DNA from: Filomicrobium sp.
Lineage (GTDB): Bacteria; Pseudomonadota; Alphaproteobacteria; Rhizobiales; Hyphomicrobiaceae
Direction: 5' to 3'
DNA: 7,228 bases
NCBI GenBank assembly: GCA_030607105.1
Contig: JAUWFF010000052.1
Location: forward strand, 1 to 7,228
The notes beneath the pieces were generated by a model. The model was not told the origin of the DNA. It searched no databases and saw only the letters and a list, made by a program, of their open reading frames with translations. Below, in pieces: positions 1 through 5,587 of this stretch. Position numbers and translations under genes: made by a program. Within the stretch, counting starts at the first letter, position 1. Each line of letters opens with the position of its first letter.

Positions 1-560
1 ACGTCGATCGCGGCGCCGATATCGATAAAGCCGTCGAGATTCTCCTCAACGCGAAGCTGCGAAGAACCGGCGTATGCGGCGCCACCGAGACCCTTCTTGT
101 CGATAAGAACGCCCACGAGGACTACCTCACACCACTCGTCAAAGCACTCCTTGATGCGGGCTGTGAGGTCCGCGGCGACGCAGCGACACAGGCCGCCGAC
201 AAGCGCGCGGTCGCCGCCACAGAGAACGACTGGGGAACCGAATACCTCGATGCGATCATTGCCGTGAAGGTTGTCGATGGCATCGACGAAGCAATCGCCC
301 ATATCGCAAAGTACAGCTCGCAGCACACCGATTGCATCATCACCGAATGCCTCGGAACCGCTGAACGCTTCCTCGCCCGCGTGGATTCGGCCATCGTTAT
401 GCTCAATGCCTCGACGCAGTTCGCGGACGGAGGCGAGTTCGGCATGGGCGCCGAGATCGGCATCGCCACTGGCCGCCTGCATGCCCGCGGTCCCGTCGGC
501 CTGGAACAGCTTACGACGTTCAAATATGTCGTCCGCGGCGGCGGCCAGATCCGTCCATGA
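1..560 (+). CDS. proA: Glutamate-5-semialdehyde dehydrogenase (gamma-glutamyl phosphate reductase), C-terminal part
   Basis: Partial gene cut by the left edge; the reading frame has its first full codon at position 3 and ends at TGA 558-560, giving 185 residues, a little under half of the usual 420-430. ProA reduces gamma-glutamyl phosphate to glutamate-5-semialdehyde with NADPH, the second step of proline synthesis, in the cytoplasm. The visible part carries the catalytic-cysteine motif [14 protein letters not shown] (Cys codon at 75-77), the stretch [20 protein letters not shown], and the family ending [21 protein letters not shown] close to the C-terminus. No frameshift or missing motif is seen in this part. 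nadD follows after 32 nt, so the two are probably co-transcribed; proB and obgE would be expected just upstream of the window, which is knowledge of the group and not seen here. Identification is firm. Confidence 0.97.
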   Translation, partial: VDRGADIDKAVEILLNAKLRRTGVCGATETLLVDKNAHEDYLTPLVKALLDAGCEVRGDAATQAADKRAVAATENDWGTEYLDAIIAVKVVDGIDEAIAHIAKYSSQHTDCIITECLGTAERFLARVDSAIVMLNASTQFADGGEFGMGAEIGIATGRLHARGPVGLEQLTTFKYVVRGGGQIRP

Positions 561-579
561 ACGGTCGGCGACCCTGGCC

Positions 580-584
580 GGGAG
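580..584 (+). promoter_or_regulatory. Ribosome binding site supporting the GTG start of nadD
   Basis: GGGAG lies 8 nt before GTG 593. No ATG codon in this frame is near the conserved N-terminal strand except the Met inside GLMGGSF, which would delete that strand. The site therefore decides for the GTG start. Confidence 0.6.
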
Positions 585-592
585 CTGCCTGA

Positions 593-1222
593 GTGACCGC
601 TGTAACGACACATCGCTCGGCCTTTTCTGTCCGAACACCACCCGTCTGGCCCGGCGCGCGCATTGGACTGATGGGCGGCTCGTTCAACCCGCCGCACGAG
701 GGACACCTGGTGGTTGCACGAACATCGCTGCGGCGCCTGCGTTTGGATCAGCTATGGTGGGTGGTCACACCGGGCAACCCACTCAAGTCCCATGGCGCCC
801 TGCCCGCCGTCGCAAATCGCATCAAAGCCGTTGAAGCTCTAGCCAACCACCCAAGGATGGTCGCCACAGCCTTCGAAACGGACCTGGGAACGCCTTACAC
901 AGCTGCGACCATAGAGTTCTTAGTAAACAGGCACCCTCTGGCGCGAATCGTTTGGGTGATGGGAGCCGACAACCTGGCCACGTTCCACCGTTGGCAACGC
1001 TGGCGCGATATCGCCGCCATGGTGCCAATGGCCGTTATCGACAGGCCCGGCTGGCGTTTCCCCGGCCTGTCGTCACCGGCCGCACGCAGCCTTGCATCAG
1101 CTCGTATACGCGAGGAAAATGCGCGTTTTCTGCCGTTTCAGAAGCCCCCGGCCTGGGTTTTTCTGACAACCAGGCTTTCAAACCAGTCCTCCACCGCACT
1201 GCGCACTGGCTCAGCGCAATGA
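593..1222 (+). CDS. nadD: Nicotinate-nucleotide adenylyltransferase
   Basis: NadD transfers AMP from ATP to nicotinate mononucleotide, making deamido-NAD in the cytoplasm; it is a required step of NAD synthesis. The 209-residue product has the nucleotidyltransferase signature GGSFNPPHEGH at residues 28-38, WWVVTPGNPLK about twenty residues later, VWVMGADNLATFHRW in the middle, and the C-terminal ISSTxIR-type motif as SSTALR at 199-204. The start is GTG at 593, supported by GGGAG at 580-584 with an 8-nt spacer. This leaves about 22 residues before the first conserved beta-strand (ARIGLMGG), slightly long but common in alphaproteobacteria. The segment between PGWRFPGL and PPAWVFL is poorly conserved. 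It lies 32 nt after proA in the same direction, consistent with an operon. Confidence 0.96.
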   Translation: MTAVTTHRSAFSVRTPPVWPGARIGLMGGSFNPPHEGHLVVARTSLRRLRLDQLWWVVTPGNPLKSHGALPAVANRIKAVEALANHPRMVATAFETDLGTPYTAATIEFLVNRHPLARIVWVMGADNLATFHRWQRWRDIAAMVPMAVIDRPGWRFPGLSSPAARSLASARIREENARFLPFQKPPAWVFLTTRLSNQSSTALRTGSAQ

Positions 1223-1282
1223 CAACATCCCTCGCGGTGTGCCTCGATCTTCACATGCCGGCAATAAAATGCCCGTTATCTA

Positions 1283-1311
1283 TTGCTGGCACTGTGCCAT
1301 GGGCCTATTCT
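1283..1311 (+). promoter_or_regulatory. Weak promoter candidate for rsfS-rlmH with an embedded palindrome
   Basis: TTGCTG, a 17-nt spacer and TATTCT resemble -35 and -10 boxes: 3 of 6 matches to TTGACA and 4 of 6 to TATAAT at ideal spacing. The spacer and the end of the -35 box contain TGGCAC-T-GTGCCA (1287-1299), which could bind a dimeric regulator or be chance. Predicted transcription would begin near 1318, giving a leader of about 135 nt before rsfS. The matches are modest, so this is a candidate only. Confidence 0.25.
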
Positions 1312-1353
1312 TCCATTTGGTGGAACGAGTGTTTATATCTCGCGCTTACATCG

Positions 1354-1383
1354 CCGGAACGATACCGCGTTTTGATGTTCCGG
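1354..1383 (+). repeat. Inverted repeat / possible mRNA hairpin upstream of rsfS
   Basis: CCGGAAC (1354-1360) and GTTCCGG (1377-1383) are exact reverse complements separated by 16 nt. As RNA this gives a 7-bp stem, 8 bp with a G-U pair. No T-run follows, so it is not a standard intrinsic terminator. It could be a processing or stability element, the 3' end of the nadD transcript, or chance. Confidence 0.35.
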
Positions 1384-1453
1384 GCATGCAAGATGGACCT
1401 TTGGAAACAAACTCCACAAAGGGTTTGATAGAGGAAAGGACGACAACACAAAA

Positions 1454-1864
1454 ATGCCAAGTGCGCTTGAGGCAGCCAGAACCGGCAAGCCTCCTGCTGA
1501 GGCGTTGCACGACAGCAATTCTTCGGCACTGCTCGCAAAGCAGATCGTTCACTGGCTTGATGAAGCCAAGGCGGAAGAAATCGTCTCGATCGATCTGGCC
1601 GGCAAGACCTCAATCGGTGACTTTATGATCATCGCATCGGGTCGAACGGACCGGCATGTTGGCGCCATCGCCGACAAGATTCAGCAAAAACTGAAAGACA
1701 GTGGTCACGGCCGCGCGCGGGTTGAGGGCGATGACGCCTGTGACTGGGTCTTGATCGACACGGGCGACATTATCGTCCACCTGTTTCGGCCAGAAGTTCG
1801 CGAGTTTTACAATCTGGAACGGATGTGGTCGACGGAGCGTCCAGCCGAGTCGGTGCCGCACTAG
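1454..1864 (+). CDS. rsfS: Ribosome silencing factor RsfS
   Basis: RsfS (formerly the DUF143/Iojap family) binds ribosomal protein uL14 on the 50S subunit and blocks joining with 30S, lowering translation under starvation. The product has 136 residues; the family core covers roughly residues 26-127, and the short variable N-terminal extension is usual in alphaproteobacteria. Clear family signatures are DFMIIASGRTDRHVGAIADK in the middle and, towards the end, WVLIDTGDIIVHLFRPEVR followed by EFYNLERMWS. The start is ATG 1454; the best ribosome site, GAGGAAAGGA (1431-1440), sits 13 nt upstream, which is rather far, so the start is good but not certain. Stop TAG is at 1862-1864. rlmH follows after 97 nt, and the rsfS-rlmH pairing is widely conserved in bacteria. 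Confidence 0.95.
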   Translation: MPSALEAARTGKPPAEALHDSNSSALLAKQIVHWLDEAKAEEIVSIDLAGKTSIGDFMIIASGRTDRHVGAIADKIQQKLKDSGHGRARVEGDDACDWVLIDTGDIIVHLFRPEVREFYNLERMWSTERPAESVPH

Positions 1865-1961
1865 ACCCGGCTGCCGATGCTGAAAAGAGCGCTGGTCGGG
1901 ACTTGAAGCTCGGCCGGATAGGGTTTGATTTTGTGCCGACATCTCCTCGAAGGAAGGCGCG

Positions 1962-2444
1962 ATGCAATTGACCATCGTCGCGGTCGGCCGCCTCAAGTCC
2001 GGCCCCGAGCGGGAACTTATCGAGCGCTATAGTGAACTCCTCGGTGGTCTGGGACGATCGTGTAGCTTCAAACCGCTGAATATCATCGAGTTGCCGGAAG
2101 GCCGCGCACCGCAGGCTTCGCTCAGGCGACAGGACGAAGCCCAAAGACTGCTCGCCGCTTCATCTGAAGCAGGCCGCCGCGTCCTTCTCGACGAACGCGG
2201 TGCCGAGATGACCAGCAAACAACTTGCAGGTTTCCTTTCCATCGAACGCGATGGCGGAACCCGCGAAATCGCCTTCCTCATAGGTGGCGCGGACGGCCAA
2301 GGAGATGTCGCCAAAGCAGAGGTCAAAAAGACGCTGACCCTGTCTCGGTTCACTCTGCCTCACGGACTAACGCGCATCATCCTTGCCGAACAGCTCTATC
2401 GTGCCGTCACGATCCTTGCGCGACACCCCTATCACCGCTCATGA
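1962..2444 (+). CDS. rlmH: 23S rRNA (pseudouridine1915-N3)-methyltransferase RlmH
   Basis: RlmH is a small SPOUT-class (knotted) methyltransferase, working as a dimer, that uses S-adenosylmethionine to methylate N3 of pseudouridine 1915 in helix 69 of 23S rRNA on assembled 70S ribosomes. The 160-residue product matches the family length of about 155-160. Motifs: N-terminal MQLTIVAVGRLKSGPE, LLDERG at 75-80, the SAM-binding knot FLIGGADG at 105-112, LSRFTLPH at 127-134, EQLYRA at 143-148, and the characteristic ending HPYHRS at 155-160. ATG 1962 is preceded by AGGAAGG (1951-1957). The stop overlaps a possible ATG (ATGA at 2441-2444), but no credible downstream gene uses it. The next gene lies on the opposite strand and converges, ending 42 nt away. 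Confidence 0.97.
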   Translation: MQLTIVAVGRLKSGPERELIERYSELLGGLGRSCSFKPLNIIELPEGRAPQASLRRQDEAQRLLAASSEAGRRVLLDERGAEMTSKQLAGFLSIERDGGTREIAFLIGGADGQGDVAKAEVKKTLTLSRFTLPHGLTRIILAEQLYRAVTILARHPYHRS

Positions 2445-2486
2445 GCAGAACCTGGCGGAGCAGGTCGAAAGCGCACGTCGTGCACG

Positions 2487-3314
2487 TCATTGAGACAGAA
2501 GGAAACGGTCCAGCATCCGGGTCGGCAGAACACGGCGCATGACGTCCGCGGCATAAGTAGGCTTGGTCACGAAGTACCGCGGCTTCGGACGCGGACTTTC
2601 GATCGCGTGGACAAGCTTTTCAGCCACCGCCTCAGGCTCGAGCTTGAATGTTTGTTTCCCGCCTGCCTCCAACTGCTGCAACCGCGCCTCATAGGCCTGC
2701 CGGTGCACGGAAGCTTTCATGTCAATTGTCACCTTGAACCTTTCAATCGTGCTGGCAAGAAAACGCGTCCGAATTGGGCCTGGCTCGATCAGCGAGACGT
2801 GAATGCCACTGTCTCGAAGCTCCAGGCGCAGAGCATCACTCAATGCCTCAAGCGCGAATTTTGAAGCACAGTAAGCTCCACGATAGACGCCAGACACAAG
2901 CCCGAGCACCGAGGAGCATTGCACGATACGACCGAACCGTCGCGCCCGCATACTTGGCAAGAGCCGGCATGTTAGATCGTGGCCGCCGATGACGTTGACT
3001 TCCAGCTGTTCGCGCAAAACGGATACGGGCAAATCCTCCACGGCACCAAGCTGGCCGAAGGCGGCATTATTGAACAGAGCGTCGATCCGGCCATCAGCCA
3101 ATTCCAAGGCGCGGTCCGCACAAGCCGCAACCGATGCTCCCTCTGAGAGCTCCAGGGTTATTGCTGAAACACCAACGTCGCGTTCGAGGCGCTCAAGGTC
3201 TTCAGCGCGGCGCGCCGTGGCCAGCACGCGCCAGCCGCGGGCTTTCAGAATCTTGGTGCAAGACAAACCAATCCCAGAGGAACAGCCCGTGATTAGGATT
3301 GTTCTCTCAGGCAC
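2487..3314 (-). CDS. Classical short-chain dehydrogenase/reductase, 17beta-HSD-like, probably NADP(H)-dependent
   Basis: Rossmann-fold oxidoreductase of the classical SDR family; substrate unknown. With the chosen GTG start the product has 275 residues. Motifs: cofactor loop TGCSSGIG at 9-16; LATARR at 31-36, where two arginines and no Asp follow the second beta-strand, favouring NADP(H); NNAAFG at 82-87; catalytic Asn107 in EVNVIG; Ser in CSSVLG near 134; YCASK with Tyr148 and Lys152; and PGPI at 178-181. The long C-terminal region after PGPI resembles the 17beta-hydroxysteroid-dehydrogenase-like subgroup, which does not by itself prove a steroid substrate. The frame is open upstream to a possible start at 3398, but that would overlap the end of zur. 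GGAGAG immediately before GTG-CCG-GTG supports the second GTG at 3314. It lies 49 nt downstream of zur on the same strand, probably in one transcript. Confidence 0.88.
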   Translation of the reverse strand: MPERTILITGCSSGIGLSCTKILKARGWRVLATARRAEDLERLERDVGVSAITLELSEGASVAACADRALELADGRIDALFNNAAFGQLGAVEDLPVSVLREQLEVNVIGGHDLTCRLLPSMRARRFGRIVQCSSVLGLVSGVYRGAYCASKFALEALSDALRLELRDSGIHVSLIEPGPIRTRFLASTIERFKVTIDMKASVHRQAYEARLQQLEAGGKQTFKLEPEAVAEKLVHAIESPRPKPRYFVTKPTYAADVMRRVLPTRMLDRFLLSQ

Positions 3315-3320
3315 CGGCAC

Positions 3321-3326
3321 CTCTCC
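3321..3326 (-). promoter_or_regulatory. Ribosome binding site fixing the SDR start
   Basis: On the minus strand GGAGAG occupies 3326-3321 and ends 6 nt before the GTG at 3314. A second GTG at 3320 directly abuts the site and is therefore too close. The N-terminus predicted from 3314 (MPERTILITG) places the first beta-strand right at the start, as usual for this family. Confidence 0.65.
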
Positions 3327-3363
3327 ATGACGAAAACCGGACAAGGTGCGGGCACGCCGTCCT

Positions 3364-3873
3364 TTACTCAGATTTGGCCTTGTCCCGACAGACTGCACAC
3401 ACGCCTGAGACTTCGATGAATTTGACCTTGGGGGTAAAATCTACCGAAGCAGCCAACGACTTGACCTCGTCAAAGATGCCCTGTGCAGGCACCTCGACAA
3501 CACCGCCGCACTGCTCGCAAGCCATGAAGATTGGGCGGCCCTTCTTGCCGTGTTCATGACGGCGGCAGGCAAAGAAAGCGTTCTTGCTTTCCAGGCGGTG
3601 AATAACACCAACTTCCATCAGCGCATCGATCGAACGGTAGACCGAGATAGGTGCCAGCCGCGTTCCCTTGTCCGCCAGCCGTTCCAGGATCTCGTAAGCT
3701 CCGATCGAGCCCCTTATTGCGGCAATCTCAGAAAACACTTGCTCTCTAAGCTGGGTAAACCGCAGATTCTTGTCATCGAACGCCTCTCGCGCGCGTTGGA
3801 TGATTTCATCAAGGGCCTTAGTTGCCAGTTCGCCAGTGTCGCTCTTGGCCGGTTTCATCATTGCTTTGGCCAT
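3364..3873 (-). CDS. zur: Fur-family transcriptional regulator, zinc-responsive Zur type
   Basis: DNA-binding repressor that senses zinc. Using ATG 3873 the product has 169 residues: a winged-helix domain (about 35-100) with GAYEILERLADKG and recognition-helix region SVYRSIDALMEVGVIHRLES, then a metal-binding dimerisation domain. By spacing, the residues match those of E. coli Zur: His92, Cys103 and Glu127 align with sensor ligands His77, Cys88 and Glu111, with His106 or His108 able to supply the fourth; Cys119/Cys122 and Cys159/Cys162 match the structural zinc site. The HHDH-type motif of iron Fur is absent, so Zur is favoured. Upstream starts at 3897 (ATG) and 3912 (GTG) are possible; the GGAGGGTGG stretch (3895-3887) precedes ATG 3873 by about 13 nt and favours it. 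The dehydrogenase gene follows in the same direction. No znuABC genes are seen nearby. Confidence 0.88.
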   Translation of the reverse strand: MAKAMMKPAKSDTGELATKALDEIIQRAREAFDDKNLRFTQLREQVFSEIAAIRGSIGAYEILERLADKGTRLAPISVYRSIDALMEVGVIHRLESKNAFFACRRHEHGKKGRPIFMACEQCGGVVEVPAQGIFDEVKSLAASVDFTPKVKFIEVSGVCAVCRDKAKSE

Positions 3874-3922
3874 TTGTGTCGTTTCCACCCTCCGCATATA
3901 GGTGTTTCCCACAAGTTTTGCG

Positions 3923-3952
3923 ATAGAGTCTTGAATTTATGACTATTCACAA
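3923..3952 (-). promoter_or_regulatory. Promoter candidate for zur with an inverted repeat (possible operator)
   Basis: Read on the minus strand, TTGTGA (3952-3947), 18 nt, CTCTAT (3928-3923) resembles an alphaproteobacterial sigma70 promoter. The spacer and -35 box contain TGAAT-N8-ATTCA (3932-3949), 18 nt overall with 5-bp arms. A repeat in this position would let a bound dimer block RNA polymerase, as in autoregulated Fur-family genes. It does not match any Zur or RirA box I can recall with confidence, so the operator role is inference. The predicted start near 3915 gives a leader of about 40 nt to ATG 3873. Confidence 0.35.
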
Positions 3953-4132
3953 GCTGTGATCGCCGTGAAGCAGCGTCACGCCTCGCAAATATCACCCTCC
4001 AAGGCACCGCCTTACTTTCGCAAACTTTTCAATGTCCGAATCAAAACGGGCGGGCGATCGGTGAGCACACCAGAATAGACGCCTCCCGATTCTCGTTCTG
4101 ATCCAATACTGAAGGGCGGTTGGTGGCTAACG
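3953..4132. other. Divergent intergenic region between zur and the thiolase-like gene
   Basis: Together with the zur promoter this forms a 259-nt gap (3874-4132) between genes read outward in both directions. I see no coding region, no strong promoter for the plus-strand gene and no clear hairpin. The only translation signal is GGTGG at 4122-4126, 6 nt before ATG 4133. Confidence 0.4.
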
Positions 4133-5299
4133 ATGCACCGCACAATTTCCTCATACATAATCGCTGCGAGACGCACCGCCTTAGGCCGTGTCGGCGGGTT
4201 ACACCGCAACCGGCGCATCGAATCTCTGACCGCGCCAGTGATCGCCGCAGCGCTCGAAGACTGCAACCTGCCGCCCGAACGGGTCGACGAAATCATCATC
4301 GGCAATGCAACCCAGGGAGGCAATCCAGCCCGGCTAATCGCCCTCGCCTCCGGCCTGCCCGAAAGTGCCGCGGCGTTGACAATTGACCGTCAGTGCGCGT
4401 CCGGCCTTGATGCGATCCTAACAGCCTGCCGTACTGTTGCAGATGGCCAGGCCGACGTCATCGCGGCCGGCGGTGCCGAAGCGATTTCGACCGCCCCTTG
4501 GCGCATAGCCAAACCGAAGAGCCTCTATCAGCTCCCGCGCTTCATCGGCGTCGAACCGGCCATGATGGATGAATCTCAGGAGCCGCATCTTTACGAGGCC
4601 TCCGAAGAGTTATCGCAACGGCTGAACATCGCCCGTGAACAGCAGGACGCGTGGGCACTGCGCTCTCACCTGAAGGCCGAACAGGCCCGTGAAAACAGGA
4701 GGTTCGTTGGAGAAATCGTACCGCTGCGCTCTGCCCCCGAAGAAGCCAAGGATCAAAGCGCCGCTGCCGGTGCAGAGCCGGAGGATTTTGCGGCGGAGCC
4801 GCCGTTCTTGCCGCCCGAAGGCAGCCTGACCCCCGCCAATACAAGCGCGATGCACGACGGTGCAGCCATTGCCATCGTCGTCTCGGAAAGCGTCTGGGAG
4901 GAGCTCGGCCGCCCACCGGCGTTGCGACTGGTGGCCAGCGTTTCTCGCGGCGTTGCCCACAATAACGAGGCCGGCGCCCCCATAGAGGCGATGCGGAAGC
5001 TCTACGACCGCCTCAACGGTTTTAATCCCAAGGATATCGGTCTCATCGAACTAAGCGAAACATCGGCGGCCCAGGCCATAGCTTTTACTTCCTCATTGGG
5101 ACTAGAGGACGATTTGATCAACCCAGATGGCGGTGCCGTTGTCCGCGGCCATCCCCTTGCGGCCGCTGGCGCCGTCCTGGTCGTCAGATTGTTCAGTCGA
5201 ATGGTCCGCCAGCGAACCGAACAGCGCGTGCAATATGGCGTCGCGGCACTCGGTGCCATCGGCGGCATTGGCGTCGCAGCCCTGTTTGAATCCACCTAA
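4133..5299 (+). CDS. Thiolase-family protein with altered catalytic residues
   Basis: Thiolase-fold protein of 388 residues, close to the usual 390-395, spanning both halves of the fold: SYIIAARRTALGRVGG at the N-terminus, EIIIGNATQGGNPAR near 53-67, the nucleophile Cys88 in DRQCASGLDA, AAGGAEAISTAP at 111-122, TPANTSAMHDGAA at 233-245, and NPDGGAVVRGHPLAAAGA with His340. Two normally conserved positions are changed. The NEAF motif reads SETS (308-311), so the catalytic Asn is lost. The C-terminal CxGGG(x)G motif reads GAIGGIG (374-380), so the second catalytic cysteine is Gly. A normal thiolase needs that Cys to activate the nucleophile substrate for Claisen condensation or its reverse. An acyl-enzyme on Cys88 could still form, so an acyltransferase or thioesterase-like role, or a decayed paralogue, is possible. 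ATG 4133 has a weak site, GGTGG (4122-4126). It is divergent from zur, and function is unassigned. Confidence 0.85.
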   Translation: MHRTISSYIIAARRTALGRVGGLHRNRRIESLTAPVIAAALEDCNLPPERVDEIIIGNATQGGNPARLIALASGLPESAAALTIDRQCASGLDAILTACRTVADGQADVIAAGGAEAISTAPWRIAKPKSLYQLPRFIGVEPAMMDESQEPHLYEASEELSQRLNIAREQQDAWALRSHLKAEQARENRRFVGEIVPLRSAPEEAKDQSAAAGAEPEDFAAEPPFLPPEGSLTPANTSAMHDGAAIAIVVSESVWEELGRPPALRLVASVSRGVAHNNEAGAPIEAMRKLYDRLNGFNPKDIGLIELSETSAAQAIAFTSSLGLEDDLINPDGGAVVRGHPLAAAGAVLVVRLFSRMVRQRTEQRVQYGVAALGAIGGIGVAALFEST

Positions 5300-5320
5300 A
5301 TAACGAAAGCCGGCCCGATA

Positions 5321-5348
5321 CCGCCCGTAACTGTATTGCGGATTTTTT
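5321..5348 (+). terminator. Weak intrinsic terminator candidate after the thiolase-like gene
   Basis: CCGC (5321-5324) can pair with GCGG (5338-5341) across a 13-nt loop, followed after one A by six T residues (5343-5348). It lies 22 nt after the stop codon, the right place for a terminator, but a 4-bp stem is short, so support is modest. Confidence 0.3.
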
Positions 5349-5466
5349 ATGCGAAGCATCTCGAAACATCGGCCGACTCCTTTAGTATTGGACAAGCCCG
5401 GCTAGCCTGGGCAAATTGGTGCCTTCGAGCCTCACACTGTTGTCCTGATAACACATGACGCGTCCG

Positions 5467-5480
5467 GGCATTCGAATGCC
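5467..5480. repeat. Perfect 14-bp palindrome, possible operator
   Basis: GGCATTCGAATGCC equals its own reverse complement over all 14 bases, centred on TTCGAA. It sits about 108 nt before ATG 5588 and just before the weak promoter candidate at 5498-5528. A dimeric regulator could bind here. No specific family is implied by the sequence. Confidence 0.4.
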
Positions 5481-5587
5481 GCACCTTGGCCGCCGTATTG
5501 TCAGGTTCACAGGCAATGGTGGCTCTATGACACGTTGAAGCCGTGCTCTGGAGTTGCGGGACCCGCTGGGTGTGGAGCAGGACGGAC

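Larger units (their letters stand above)
1223..1453 (+). other. Non-coding leader between nadD and rsfS
   Basis: This is a 231-nt gap inside an otherwise compact gene set. I see no convincing protein in it on either strand. It holds a weak sigma70-like promoter candidate, TTGCTG (1283-1288), 17 nt, TATTCT (1306-1311); an odd-length palindrome TGGCACTGTGCCA (1287-1299) inside that promoter spacer; an inverted repeat CCGGAAC/GTTCCGG (1354-1360 and 1377-1383); and a purine-rich ribosome site, GAGGAAAGGA, at 1431-1440. The length suggests that rsfS-rlmH has its own promoter rather than relying only on read-through from proA-nadD; that is inference. Confidence 0.5.
5300..5587. other. Non-coding region upstream of the membrane/coiled-coil gene
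   Basis: This 288-nt stretch has no believable gene on either strand; the frames that are open here are rich in Ser, Ala, Arg, Thr and Cys without any motif. It contains the weak terminator at 5321-5348, a perfect 14-bp palindrome at 5467-5480, and a short palindrome GCGGG-A-CCCGC at 5556-5566 just before the ribosome site of the next gene. A TTGTCA (5498-5503) followed after 19 nt by CTCTAT (5523-5528) might be a poor promoter. Confidence 0.4.

Noticed and set aside
271..834. 187-residue frame overlapping the end of proA and the start of nadD
   Set aside because: Ser/Ala/Arg-rich out-of-frame reading of two clearly identified genes.
1286..1304. Sigma54 promoter suggested by CTGGCAC
   Set aside because: The -24-like element is present, but the properly spaced -12 TTGC element is missing.
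2473..2483. Hairpin GCAC-GTC-GTGC between the convergent rlmH and SDR genes as a bidirectional terminator
   Set aside because: Only a 4-bp stem with no T-run on either side; too weak to call.
2441..2542. Short 33-codon frame starting at the ATGA overlap with the rlmH stop
   Set aside because: It has no recognisable motif, runs antisense into the SDR coding region, and an ATGA overlap alone is common by chance.
3315..3398. N-terminal extension of the SDR from a start at 3398
   Set aside because: It would overlap the zur coding end, adds an Arg-rich stretch absent from the family, and lacks the good ribosome site seen before GTG 3314.
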